From the NCBI RefSeq assembly GCF_001184025.1, contig NZ_BBYG01000016.1:372001-436000 (forward strand): a DNA stretch of 64,000 bases, given 5' to 3'. The notes beneath the pieces are model-generated. The model made no database searches. It was not told where the DNA came from and saw only the letters and a program-made list of their open reading frames with translations. Both the position numbers and the translations under genes were made by a program. This DNA comes from Streptomyces maremycinicus. Lineage in GTDB: Bacteria; Actinomycetota; Actinomycetes; Streptomycetales; Streptomycetaceae. Shown here piece by piece: positions 25,115-33,820 of this stretch. Numbering within the stretch: position 1 is the stretch's first letter; every line of letters begins with the position of its first letter.

Positions 25115-26197
25115 TCAGAAGATCACCAGGGCTCGGCCTCCCTTGCCTGCCAGCATGTTGTCGAAGGCGGACGGGATGTCCTCCAGGGTGATGCGTTCCG
25201 TCACCAGGGCGGTCAGGTCGAGGCGGCCCGCCCGGACGTGGTCGGCGAGGACGGGGAGGTCCCTCGCCGGGTCGCAGTTGCCGTAGACGCAGCCGGCCAG
25301 GGTGCGGCCCCAGTGGAAGATCTCCAGGGCGTTGAAGGTGACCTGCTGGTCCTTGCCGCCGATGCCGACGACCGTGGTGCGGCCGCCGCGCCGGGTGGAC
25401 TCCCAGGCCGTGCGGATGGTGACCGCGCGGCCCACGCACTCGACGGCCACGTCGACGCCCTGCTTGCCGGTGAGGGCGCGGATCTCACGGGGCGTCCGCT
25501 CGGAGGCGACCAGGTACTCGGTGGCGCCGGCCGCCCGCGCCAGATCCTCCTTCTCCGGGGAGACGTCGACGGCGACGATCGTCGAGGCACCGGCGATCCG
25601 GGCCGCCTGGAGGGTGGCCAGGCCGACTCCGCCGACGCCGAAGACGGCGACCGTCTCGCCGGGGCGGACCCGCGCGCTGTGGTGGACCGCGCCGTAGCCG
25701 GTGAGGACGGCGCAGCCGAGCAGGGCCGCGTCGGTGAGCGGGATGCCGTCCGGCAGCGGCAGCACGCAGGAGGCCGGGACGACGGTCTCCTCGGCGAAGG
25801 CGGCGACGTTCAGCCCGGGGTGGAGGCCCGTGCCGTCCTTCGTGCGGGCGTACACCTCGGCGGCCCCGTTGAGGGCGTTCACGCACAGCCACACCTCGCC
25901 GAGCGTGCAGGGGTGACAGTTCCCGCAGGACGGGGCCCAGTTGAGGATGACGCCCGCGCCCGGCGCCAGGTGGTCGACCCCCTCGCCGACGGCGACGACC
26001 GTGCCCGCGCCCTCGTGGCCCAGTACGGCGGGAAGCGGCAGCCGCATGGTGCCGTCGGACAGGGACAGGTCGGAATGGCAGACGCCTGCGGCGGCGAGCC
26101 GGACGCGGACCTGGCCGGGGCCGGGGTCCGGTAGGTCGATCTCCGTGATCTCCAACGGAGCGCCGATGGCGGGGAGTACGGCGGCGCGGACAGCCAT
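25115..26197 (-). CDS. Zinc-dependent alcohol dehydrogenase (MDR, class III-like)
   Basis: The product is 360 residues. Catalytic zinc ligands are Cys40 (GVCHSD), His61 (GHEGAG) and Cys162 (LGCAVLTGYGA). The structural zinc site is Cys91, 94, 97 and 105 (CGNCHPC...C). GVGGVGLA near 195 is the NAD loop. It should oxidise a primary alcohol to the aldehyde that the upstream aldehyde dehydrogenase converts to an acid. It is the second gene of the operon, 15 bases after the aldehyde dehydrogenase stop. Confidence 0.93.
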   Translation of the reverse strand: MAVRAAVLPAIGAPLEITEIDLPDPGPGQVRVRLAAAGVCHSDLSLSDGTMRLPLPAVLGHEGAGTVVAVGEGVDHLAPGAGVILNWAPSCGNCHPCTLGEVWLCVNALNGAAEVYARTKDGTGLHPGLNVAAFAEETVVPASCVLPLPDGIPLTDAALLGCAVLTGYGAVHHSARVRPGETVAVFGVGGVGLATLQAARIAGASTIVAVDVSPEKEDLARAAGATEYLVASERTPREIRALTGKQGVDVAVECVGRAVTIRTAWESTRRGGRTTVVGIGGKDQQVTFNALEIFHWGRTLAGCVYGNCDPARDLPVLADHVRAGRLDLTALVTERITLEDIPSAFDNMLAGKGGRALVIF

Positions 26198-26212
26198 GTT
26201 CGGTTGACTCCC

Positions 26213-27601
26213 TTAGAACTGGAGGGACTTGGTCTGGAGGTACTCGGCGAGGCCGTGGGCCCCGAGCTCGCGGCCGACGCCCGACTGCTTGTAGCCGCCG
26301 AACGGCGCGAGCGGGTTGAAGCGGCCGCCGTTGATGTCGACCTGGCCGGTGTCCATCCGGCGGGCGAAGGCCACCGCCTCCGCCTCGTCGCCGGCCCAGA
26401 CGGCGCCCGCGAGACCGTAGACCGTGCCGTTGGCGATCCGCAGGGCGTCCTCCTCGTCCTCGTAGCGCAGGACGGACAGGACGGGGCCGAAGATCTCCTC
26501 CTGGGCGATGGCCATGTCGGGGGTGACGTCGGCGAAGACCGTGGGGCGGACGAAGTAGCCCTGTTCGCGCGGGGATCCGGGACCGCCGGCGACCAGCCGC
26601 GCGCCCTCGGCGACGCCCTTGTCGATGTAGCCGAGCACCCGGGCCCGCTGTGCGGCGTTGACGACCGGGCCGATGCGCTCGGCGTACTTGGCGGCCGCCG
26701 CCGCGGCGAGCTCGACCGCCTCCTCGTACCGGTCGCGGTGGACGAGCATCCGGGTCCAGGCGCTGCATGTCTGGCCGGAGTTGGACATCACGTTGGCGAC
26801 GCCGACGTTGACCGCCCTGGCGAGGTCGGCGCTCGGCAGGATGACGTTGGCGGACTTGCCGCCGAGTTCCAGGGCCACCTTCTTGACGGCGGCGCCCGCC
26901 GTCGCGGCGATCCGTCGGCCCACGGCCGTGGAGCCGGTGAAGGACACCAGGTCGACGCCGGGGTGCTCGACGAGGGCCTGGCCGGCCACCGGGCCGAGGC
27001 CGGTGACGAGGTTGAGGACGCCGGCCGGGACGCCCGCCTCGTGGACCGCCTCGGCGAAGAGCTGGGCGGTCAGCGGGGTGTCCTCGGCGGGCTTCAGGAC
27101 CACCGTGCAGCCCGCGGCGAGGGCCGGGGCGACCTTGGCGACGATCTGGTGCAGCGGGTAGTTCCACGGGGTGATGGCGCCGACCACGCCGATCGGCTCG
27201 TGGAACACGGTCGAGTTGCCGACCTTCTCCTCGAAGGGGTGGGTCGCGGCCAGCTCGGCGTAGGAACCCGCCACCGCGATCGGCACCGCCGCGTGGACGG
27301 CCTGGGAGAAGGCCAGGGGCGAGCCGAGTTCGGCGGTGATCGTCTCGGCGATCTCGTCCTTTCGGGCGGCCAGCGCGTCCCGCAGAGCGGTCAGACGGGC
27401 CGCGCGCTCGGCGGGCGGGGTCGCGGCCCAGCCCGGCAGTGCGGCGCGAGCCGCCCGTACGGCGGCGTCGACGTCGACGGCGTCCGCCGCCGGGACCCGG
27501 GCGATCACCTGCTCGGTCACCGGGTCGACGACCTCGATCACGTCCCGGCCCGTGGCCGGGCGCCAGGCACCGTCGAGGTAGATGCCGTCATGTGCCTTCA
27601 T
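26213..27601 (-). CDS. NAD(P)-dependent aldehyde dehydrogenase
   Basis: The product is 462 residues. Catalytic Cys279 lies in NSGQTCSAW, Glu245 in LELGGKS and Asn147 in TPWNYPL. The fold is complete. It leads an operon with the zinc alcohol dehydrogenase. The sequence most resembles broad aldehyde dehydrogenases of alcohol or terpene catabolism. Operator Y, matching the site in the 21.8-kb TetR promoter, lies 38 bases upstream of its ATG. Confidence 0.94.
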   Translation of the reverse strand: MKAHDGIYLDGAWRPATGRDVIEVVDPVTEQVIARVPAADAVDVDAAVRAARAALPGWAATPPAERAARLTALRDALAARKDEIAETITAELGSPLAFSQAVHAAVPIAVAGSYAELAATHPFEEKVGNSTVFHEPIGVVGAITPWNYPLHQIVAKVAPALAAGCTVVLKPAEDTPLTAQLFAEAVHEAGVPAGVLNLVTGLGPVAGQALVEHPGVDLVSFTGSTAVGRRIAATAGAAVKKVALELGGKSANVILPSADLARAVNVGVANVMSNSGQTCSAWTRMLVHRDRYEEAVELAAAAAAKYAERIGPVVNAAQRARVLGYIDKGVAEGARLVAGGPGSPREQGYFVRPTVFADVTPDMAIAQEEIFGPVLSVLRYEDEEDALRIANGTVYGLAGAVWAGDEAEAVAFARRMDTGQVDINGGRFNPLAPFGGYKQSGVGRELGAHGLAEYLQTKSLQF

Positions 27602-27638
27602 CGCGTTCCCTTCGGGCGGGCCTCGTCGTCCGCGACCT

Positions 27639-27659
27639 AAACTAGCGTTGATAGTTTTC
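27639..27659. promoter_or_regulatory. Operator Y before the aldehyde/alcohol dehydrogenase operon
   Basis: TAGCGTTGATAGTTTTC within a 21-base site agrees with operator X (21829-21849) at 17 of 21 positions, in the same orientation. AAACTA and TAGTTT arms frame it. It is an AT-rich island 38 bases upstream of the aldehyde dehydrogenase start. Confidence 0.7.
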
Positions 27660-27745
27660 TGGCACCAGAGGACAACGGGTGAAGGACGCGGAACGGACGG
27701 GGGACGGACGGGACACCGGACCGCGGACCCCCGGGCCGCCGGCGC

Positions 27746-29083
27746 TCACTCGTCGAGGTCGGGCAGCCGGGCCGGGGCCGGGCTGATGCGCTCGCCGTGC
27801 TGGTCGAAGACGAAGAGGTGGGCGATGTCGACGAGGAGCGGGACCTGCATCCCGTGCCGGAGGTCGAAGTCGGGGGTGGTGCGCACGACGAGGTCGCCGA
27901 GCGGCCGGGCCTCCGGGGACGCGGGCTGCCCGTCCCGCGCCGGCGGCTCGTCGAGTACGTCGACCGCACCGGTCCGCAGACCGCCCGCGCTCTTGCGCAG
28001 CCGGTCCAGGACCCCGCCCTCGCGGCGCCGGCGCCGGGGCGGCCGCTGGACGGGGCGCGGCGCCTCCAGCTCCGGCACGACGGCGAGCCGGGAGCCGGTG
28101 TTGAAGTGGACGAGCACCTCGTGGCCCTGGAACTCCACATGCTCCACCAGGCCGGTGATGTGCGTCTCGCCGGGCCTGGCCTCGGCGGGTGTGGCGATAC
28201 GGACGGCTTCCGAGCGCAGCCCGACGATCACCTCGCGGCCCTGCTGCACCCGCAGCAGCTTGTGGTCCAGGGAGTGCGGCTCGGGCAGCCGCAGCGCCTG
28301 CTTGCCGAGGCTGATCGTCATGGCGCCGTCGAGCGGGGCGCGGACCAGGCCGCGCAGCAGGTTGATGCGCGGGGTGCCGATGAAGGCGGCGACGAAGACG
28401 TTGCGCGGCAGGGCGTAGACCGACCGCGGGGTGCCCACCTGCTGGAGGACTCCGCCGCGCAGGACGGCGACCCGGTCGCCGAGCGACATGGCCTCGGCCT
28501 GGTCGTGGGTGACGTAGACCGTGGTGACGCCCAGATGCCGGGTCAGCTTGGCTATCTCGGCCCGCAGATGGTTGCGGAGCTTGGCGTCGAGGTTGGACAG
28601 CGGCTCGTCCATCAGGAAGGCGGAGGGGTGCCGGGCGATGGCGCGGCCCATGGCGACGCGCTGGCGCTCGCCGCCGGAGAGCTGGCCGGGGAAGCGGTCG
28701 AGGAGGTCCTCGATGCCGAGCATCCGGGCGGTGGCGTTCACGCGGGGGCCCGGGTCGGCGCCGGGGGCCTCGATGCGCAGCGGGAAGCCGATGTTGTCGC
28801 GGCCGGTCATGTTCGGGTAGAGCGCGAAGTTCTGGAAGACCATCGCGATGTCCCGCTCCGAGGGCGCCAGGTCGTTGGCGTACTCGCCGTCGAGCCGTAA
28901 CTCGCCCTCCGTGATGTGCTCCAGGCCGGCGATCATGCGCAGCACGGTGGACTTGCCGCAGCCGGAGGGGCCCAGCAGGACCAGGAACTCGCCGGGCGCG
29001 ATGTCCAGCGACAGCCGGTCCACGACCCGGACGGCTCGGGTGTGGACCTTGCTGACGTCGTGCAACGAGATGGCGCGTGTCAT
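27746..29083 (-). CDS. Orphan ABC transporter ATPase (MsiK/UgpC/MalK type) with basic insertion
   Basis: The product is 445 residues from ATG 29083; upstream in-frame sequence is a shadow. Walker A GPSGCGKST is at 38-46, signature LSGGE at 135-139, Walker B FLMDEP at 156-161, followed by a regulatory TOBE domain. MalK-type ATPases are usually about 360-380 residues. The excess is an insertion near 340-395 with PPRRRRREGG and RLRKSAGGL, inside the TOBE region. No permease or binding protein gene is nearby, so it may energise several sugar importers encoded elsewhere, as MsiK does. Confidence 0.88.
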   Translation of the reverse strand: MTRAISLHDVSKVHTRAVRVVDRLSLDIAPGEFLVLLGPSGCGKSTVLRMIAGLEHITEGELRLDGEYANDLAPSERDIAMVFQNFALYPNMTGRDNIGFPLRIEAPGADPGPRVNATARMLGIEDLLDRFPGQLSGGERQRVAMGRAIARHPSAFLMDEPLSNLDAKLRNHLRAEIAKLTRHLGVTTVYVTHDQAEAMSLGDRVAVLRGGVLQQVGTPRSVYALPRNVFVAAFIGTPRINLLRGLVRAPLDGAMTISLGKQALRLPEPHSLDHKLLRVQQGREVIVGLRSEAVRIATPAEARPGETHITGLVEHVEFQGHEVLVHFNTGSRLAVVPELEAPRPVQRPPRRRRREGGVLDRLRKSAGGLRTGAVDVLDEPPARDGQPASPEARPLGDLVVRTTPDFDLRHGMQVPLLVDIAHLFVFDQHGERISPAPARLPDLDE

Positions 29084-29319
29084 GAGAAGTGTCCCCGGGG
29101 ACTCGTGTGCCGGGCCGGCCCGGCCGGTGCTCCGCTGTCCGACCTGCCCCGTGCGGGTCGAACGGGGCTTGTGAGTCACGGAAGTTAACGGACTGTGTGC
29201 ACCCGGGGGAAGAGACTGGCCCGGATCGGACGCCGCCGTCCGACAGGCGAGAAACCGGACTGTCTGATTCAGCGGCTGCCGGGCCCGCCGGCGGACGCCG
29301 GCGCGGCCACGGCGGCGGG

Positions 29320-30036
29320 TCAGCGGGTCGCCGTCAGATGGGCGAAGACGACGACGTTGCTGGTGTAGCCGGTCGCGTGCCGGAAGAGGCCGCCGCAGGT
29401 GAGGACGCGCAGCTCGGGACGGCGGGTCGGGCCGTACACCTCCTTGTCGGGGAAGGTGGCCTTGTCGAAGACGCGCACCCGGTCGACGGTGTAGACGGCC
29501 GTGCGGCCGTCGGCGCGCCGGGCCTCGATCCGGGCACCCCGGGCCACGCGTGCGAGGCCGGCGAAAACCGCCGGGCCGGTCCTGGTGTCGCGGTGGCCCA
29601 CGGCGACGGCGGTGCCCCGCTCCCCCGGCGTGGGGCCGCCCGCGTACCAGCCCACCAGCTTGGGCCGGTCGAGCGGGGGCGTCCCGAGGTGCCGGTCCGG
29701 GCCGAGCCGGAGCGGGACGATCGGCGCGTCGATGCCCAGGGAGGGCACCCGCAGGCTGGTCGCCGGGGACCGGGGCAGCGGGCGGGGCGGCGGCTTCCGG
29801 CTCTCGGAGTCCTTCTTCCCCGCCGTCCGGCTCTCCTGGTCGGCGTCGCCCCCGGGGGCCGGGGCGGCCTGCGCCCCGGCGGACGCCTGCTCCCCGGCCC
29901 GGGCCTCCGTGACCGACCCGTCGTGCCCCGCGCACCGGACTCCGACCGTCACCAGGACGACCGTGAGCACGGCCGTCCTGGTGAGGCGGTAGGCGCGGGT
30001 CCGGTGCCAGGGCCTGCGTACGCGCCTACGCGGCAC
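29320..30036 (-). CDS. Class F sortase
   Basis: The product is 238 residues from GTG 30036, overlapping the surface-protein gene by 11 bases. An N-terminal membrane anchor (TRTAVLTVVLVTVGV) and a low-complexity linker precede the sortase barrel from about 95. VGHRDT holds catalytic His148 and LTCGG holds Cys214. The spacing and motifs fit class F, the actinobacterial sortases of poorly known substrate. Overlap with the preceding gene makes that exported protein its best substrate candidate. Confidence 0.9.
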   Translation of the reverse strand: MPRRRVRRPWHRTRAYRLTRTAVLTVVLVTVGVRCAGHDGSVTEARAGEQASAGAQAAPAPGGDADQESRTAGKKDSESRKPPPRPLPRSPATSLRVPSLGIDAPIVPLRLGPDRHLGTPPLDRPKLVGWYAGGPTPGERGTAVAVGHRDTRTGPAVFAGLARVARGARIEARRADGRTAVYTVDRVRVFDKATFPDKEVYGPTRRPELRVLTCGGLFRHATGYTSNVVVFAHLTATR

Positions 30037-30829
30037 CGTGCGTGCGCCGGCGGATCAGGCGGAAGTAGGCGACACCGCCGACGGCCACCAGGCCGACGGC
30101 CGCGGCTCCGGCCAGCGGGGTGAAGGCCTGCGAGGTGTCGGCGAGACCGCCACCGCCCGCGTGCACGCCGCCCTCCGGGCCACCCTTCTCACCGTTCCAC
30201 GCGGAGCCGCCCTGGGTGCCGCCTTCCCGCCCGCCGGAGCTCTGCGTGGTGCCGTTCTGCGCGGTGCCGTTCTGCGTGGTGCCGTTCTGGCCGCCGCCGT
30301 TCTGGCCGCCGCCGGCCTGGCCGTTCGGGGCGCCGGCTTCGCGGCCGTCGTCGGTGATCGGCCGGTTCGGGCCCCCGTTCCCGTCGCGCTGACCCTCAGG
30401 GCAGTTGATCTTGAAGACCTTCACCTTGGGCGAGGGGACCGGGACGCCCTCGACGGGGGCGAGGGTCCACTCGAGGGTGTACGACCCCTCGGCCAGCCCC
30501 AGCGTGTCGGTGTGCCCGGCACCCTGGGTCAGGGTGATGGTGCCGGTGACCGTGGCGGTGTCGGGGGCCGGGGGACGCGCCTTGATGGTGTAGGCGACGC
30601 TCGGCAGCTCGCCGAAGTTGGCGGCGTCGAGGTAGAAGCGGCAGGCCACCGGGTCGTCCTTCGAGACGCCCGGGGGGACCTGCTCGCGGTGGATCCTGAT
30701 GTCACCGGCCTCCCCGACGGCCACGGCGGACGGTGCCGAGAGGCAGGTGAACCCTGCCGCGGCGAGCACCGTCAGGGCCGTGACGCCGAGGCGGGAGCCG
30801 AGGGCGGACGGGAGCGTCGAGCTGGACAT
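30026..30829 (-). CDS. Secreted surface protein with Gly/Asn repeats and sorting-signal-like C-terminus
   Basis: The product is 267 residues. ATG 30829 has GGAGGA at ideal spacing, better than ATG 30835. A signal peptide (about 1-37) is followed by a beta-rich domain with two cysteines (about 60 and 142), then a QNGTTQNGTAQNGTTQ repeat and a GG-rich linker. The end reads LADTS, a hydrophobic helix, then RLIRRR. That is the layout of a sortase signal, with serine where LAXTG proteins have glycine. The downstream overlapping gene is a class F sortase. A nested hairpin lies just upstream of the ribosome site. Confidence 0.82.
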   Translation of the reverse strand: MSSSTLPSALGSRLGVTALTVLAAAGFTCLSAPSAVAVGEAGDIRIHREQVPPGVSKDDPVACRFYLDAANFGELPSVAYTIKARPPAPDTATVTGTITLTQGAGHTDTLGLAEGSYTLEWTLAPVEGVPVPSPKVKVFKINCPEGQRDGNGGPNRPITDDGREAGAPNGQAGGGQNGGGQNGTTQNGTAQNGTTQSSGGREGGTQGGSAWNGEKGGPEGGVHAGGGGLADTSQAFTPLAGAAAVGLVAVGGVAYFRLIRRRTHGAA

Positions 30830-30841
30830 GCGCATTCCTCC

Positions 30842-30884
30842 GAGTCAGGACGATTTTCATACAAATCGTTCTTGCACCTGACTC
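30842..30884. promoter_or_regulatory. Nested inverted repeats upstream of the surface-protein gene
   Basis: Outer arms GAGTCAGG (30842-30849) and CCTGACTC (30877-30884) enclose inner arms ACGATTT (30850-30856) and AAATCGT (30863-30869) with a TCATAC loop. The block is AT-rich and ends immediately before the GGAGGA ribosome site. It could be an operator, or an RNA hairpin that limits translation. Confidence 0.6.
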
Positions 30885-30932
30885 TCTTTCACATCGGCGC
30901 GCACGACTGTGGGAGCGGCGCCCGACGCGCCG

Positions 30933-32234
30933 TCAGACATCGCTCGACCGGCGCAACCCCGATCCGGACCGGCGCCGGGACACGGCGGCCCCCGGTTCCG
31001 TCTCCGCGGCCGCGTCCGTCCCGGCGTCCGCCTCGGTCCCCGTCCCCGCGGCCGCCGCCGCTTCCGCGTCCGCACGCGAGCGCACCGCCACCCCCGACGA
31101 CACCAGCAACAGCACCCCCAGCATCAGGAACGGCGCGGCCACCCCCGCGGCCCCGGCCAGCAGCCCGGCCGCGGCGGGCGCGGCGACCTGGCCCAGCCGG
31201 TTGCCGGTCAGGCGCAGCGCGAGAGCGGTGGAGCGGGCGCCGTCGGGAGCCGCCTGGACGACGGTCGTCATGGACAGCGGCTGGCCGACGCCGAGGCAGA
31301 AGCCGAGCAGCGCGAGGAGCACGCCCAGCACCCGGACCGGCACGGGCAGCGCGATCCCGGCGCACAGCAGGGCCGCCAGCAGACAGGTCACGGTGAGCAG
31401 CGTCGTCCGGCCGAGCAGCCGCAACAGCGGGGTGAGGACGAGCCGGCAGGCTATGGAGGCCGCCGCGCGGACGCTGAGCAGGACCCCGATGACCGACGGC
31501 GCGATGCCCCGGTCCTCGCCGACCACCGGCAGATAGGCGGTGAGGATGTCGGTCGCCGACAGCACGGACAGGCTGATGAGGATGCCGGCGGGGACGCCAC
31601 GGGCACGCAGGATGCGCCCGACGGGGACGCGTTCGCCTTGCTCCGTAGGGGACTTGGGGGTGCCGTCACGGTGTTCGATGCGCCACAGCGAGGTGAACGC
31701 GACCGCGCAGCCGGCGCCCGCGACCAGCAGGGCGAGGGCGCTGCCGGCCGCCCGGTCGGGCCCGCCGATCAGCGCGCCGGCGGCGACCGGACCGACCAGC
31801 TGGCCGAGCGAGGCGCCGATGGTGAAGTGGCCGAAGTTGCGGTCCTGTTCGTGCGGCGCGGACTGGCGGGCGACGAGCGACTGGGAGCCGATGACGAAGC
31901 AGAGATGGCCGAGGCCCATCACCCCGCTCCACAGGGCCATCGTCCAGAGGGAGCCGGCGACACCGCTCAGCACACAGCCGCCGGAGATGAGGACCACGCC
32001 GACGGGCAGCAGCGGCGCGCAGCGGCCGTGGTCGGTGCGGCGGCCGAGCGGTACGGCGGCGAAGAGCGGCAACAGGGCGTACACACCCGCGATGACGCCG
32101 ATCGCCCGCTCGTCCGCGCCCAGCGCGAGGGCCCGGTAGGAGACGGCGGGCCGCGCCATCGACACCGCCCCCTGCGCGAAGCCGAAGGCGATGACGAGAC
32201 GGAGCAGCCAGCCGCGGTTCCTGCCGGGCCTCAC
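30933..32234 (-). CDS. Major facilitator superfamily transporter
   Basis: The product is 433 residues from GTG 32234, which has GGAGG five bases upstream; ATG 32246 is four codons earlier. Twelve helices and the loop 2-3 motif GRRTDHGR mark an MFS carrier, with a second-half ARSTALALRLTGNRLGQ segment. The C-terminal tail is Ala/Thr/Glu/Arg-rich and repetitive. It lies 20 bases after the citrate transporter stop, so they are probably co-transcribed. The substrate is unknown; drug efflux is common for this type. Confidence 0.88.
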   Translation of the reverse strand: MRPGRNRGWLLRLVIAFGFAQGAVSMARPAVSYRALALGADERAIGVIAGVYALLPLFAAVPLGRRTDHGRCAPLLPVGVVLISGGCVLSGVAGSLWTMALWSGVMGLGHLCFVIGSQSLVARQSAPHEQDRNFGHFTIGASLGQLVGPVAAGALIGGPDRAAGSALALLVAGAGCAVAFTSLWRIEHRDGTPKSPTEQGERVPVGRILRARGVPAGILISLSVLSATDILTAYLPVVGEDRGIAPSVIGVLLSVRAAASIACRLVLTPLLRLLGRTTLLTVTCLLAALLCAGIALPVPVRVLGVLLALLGFCLGVGQPLSMTTVVQAAPDGARSTALALRLTGNRLGQVAAPAAAGLLAGAAGVAAPFLMLGVLLLVSSGVAVRSRADAEAAAAAGTGTEADAGTDAAAETEPGAAVSRRRSGSGLRRSSDV

Positions 32235-32254
32235 ACGTTCCTCCATGGCGCGGT

Positions 32255-33679
32255 TCAGATGATCCCGAACAGGATGCCCGCGCCGAGGATCGCGAGGCAG
32301 GTGAGGGCGGCCCACTTGACCACGAACCTCGTGTGGTCGCCGAACTCGACCTTCGCCATGCCGACGAGGACGTAGACGGCCGGGACGAGCGGGCTCGACA
32401 TGTGCAGGGGCTGCCCGACGAGCGAGGCGCGGGCCATCTCCAGCGGCGAGACACCGTGCGCCGCGCCGGCCTCGGCGAGGACCGGCAGGACACCGAAGTA
32501 GAAGCCGTCGTTCGACATGAAGTACGTGAGCGGGAGGCTCAGGACGCCGGTGACCAGGGCCATGTGCGGGCCCATGCCCTCCGGGATGACGTCCACCATC
32601 CACGTGGCCATGTGGTCGACCATGCCGGTGCCCTGGAGGACGCCGGTGAAGACCGCGGCGGCGAAGACCATGCCGGAGACGTTCAGGACGTTGTCGGCGT
32701 GGGCGGCGAGGCGGGCTTTCTGGTCCGGGATATGCGGGAAGTTGACGGTGAGGGCGAGGGCGGCACCGAGCAGGAACAGCACCGGGATCGGCATCCACTC
32801 CATGATCATGGAGGTGAGCAGCACGACCGTCAGCAGCGCGTTGAACCAGTACAGCTTGGGGCGCAGGGTGGCCCGGTGCGGGTCGAGGCCCTGGAAGTCG
32901 CCGTCGTCCTCGCGGGCACCGCCGCTCCCGCCCCGCGCGGCCGCGTCGGTACCGGAGCCGGAACCGCCCGTGCGGACGGGGGACTTGCCGTCGCCGGAGC
33001 CGCCGGCGCCCACCAGCACGGTCTCGGCCTCCTTCTCCTCGACCAGCACCTCGTCCAGCGTCAGCGTGCCGAGCCGGGCGCGCTCGCGGCGGCCGAGAAC
33101 GTAGGAGAGGGCGATGACGAAGAGCAGGCCCACGGCCAGGGCCGGGATCATCGGCACGAAGATGTCGCTGGCGTCGAGCTTCAGAGCGGTCGCGGCACGA
33201 GCGGTCGGGCCGCCCCAGGGCAGCGTGTTCATCACGCCGTTGGCCATCGCCGCGACACCGGTCATCACGACCAGGCTCATCTTCAGGCGCTTGTACAGCG
33301 GGTACATCGCCGAGACGGTGATCATGAAGGTGGTGGAGCCGTCGCCGTCGAGGGAGACGATCGCGGCGAGCAGCGCCGTACCGATGACGATGCGCAGCGG
33401 ATCGGCCTTGCAGAACTTCAGGATGCCCCGGACGATCGGGTCGAAGAGGCCGACGTCGATCATCACACCGAAGTAGACGATCGCGAACATGAGCATCGCC
33501 GCCGTGGGGGCGAGGCTGGTGACGCCGTCGATGACGTAGTCACCGAGTTCGGCGCCCTTCCCGACGAAGACACAGAACAGTGCCGGGATCAACACGAGCG
33601 CCGCGATCGGCGACATCTTCTTCAGCATGATCAGGACCAGGAAGGTCGCGATCATGGCGAAGCCGAGGATGGTCAGCAT
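32255..33679 (-). CDS. CitMHS-family metal-citrate/proton symporter
   Basis: The product is 474 residues from ATG 33679. GVMIDVGLFDP, SLDGDGSTTFMI, NTLPWGGPTARAA and the C-terminal FMSNDGFYFGVLPVLAEA are hallmarks of CitMHS permeases, which import citrate bound to a divalent metal. The central cytoplasmic loop is long and Gly/Ser-rich (about 225-270, with VGAGGSGDGKSPVRTGG). No CitAB-like sensor genes adjoin. The upstream region (33680-33820) has CCGTT-CA-AACGG at 33746-33757 as a possible operator. Confidence 0.92.
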   Translation of the reverse strand: MLTILGFAMIATFLVLIMLKKMSPIAALVLIPALFCVFVGKGAELGDYVIDGVTSLAPTAAMLMFAIVYFGVMIDVGLFDPIVRGILKFCKADPLRIVIGTALLAAIVSLDGDGSTTFMITVSAMYPLYKRLKMSLVVMTGVAAMANGVMNTLPWGGPTARAATALKLDASDIFVPMIPALAVGLLFVIALSYVLGRRERARLGTLTLDEVLVEEKEAETVLVGAGGSGDGKSPVRTGGSGSGTDAAARGGSGGAREDDGDFQGLDPHRATLRPKLYWFNALLTVVLLTSMIMEWMPIPVLFLLGAALALTVNFPHIPDQKARLAAHADNVLNVSGMVFAAAVFTGVLQGTGMVDHMATWMVDVIPEGMGPHMALVTGVLSLPLTYFMSNDGFYFGVLPVLAEAGAAHGVSPLEMARASLVGQPLHMSSPLVPAVYVLVGMAKVEFGDHTRFVVKWAALTCLAILGAGILFGII

Positions 33680-33820
33680 GAGTGGATACCTAACGTTCGC
33701 CCTTGAACATCCCACCTGGGGGTCGGCGGTGGGTTGACGTTAGGTCCGTTCAAACGGTGTTAACAAGACGTTGACCCGCGAGCAATAAGCGCAAAAGTCC
33801 AGGTCACAGCTTTGCTCAGC

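Noticed and set aside
24002..26134. 710-codon plus-strand open frame running through the transporter end and antisense to alcohol dehydrogenase
   Set aside because: It crosses repeat DNA and contains no domain; the length comes from stop-poor GC-rich repeats.
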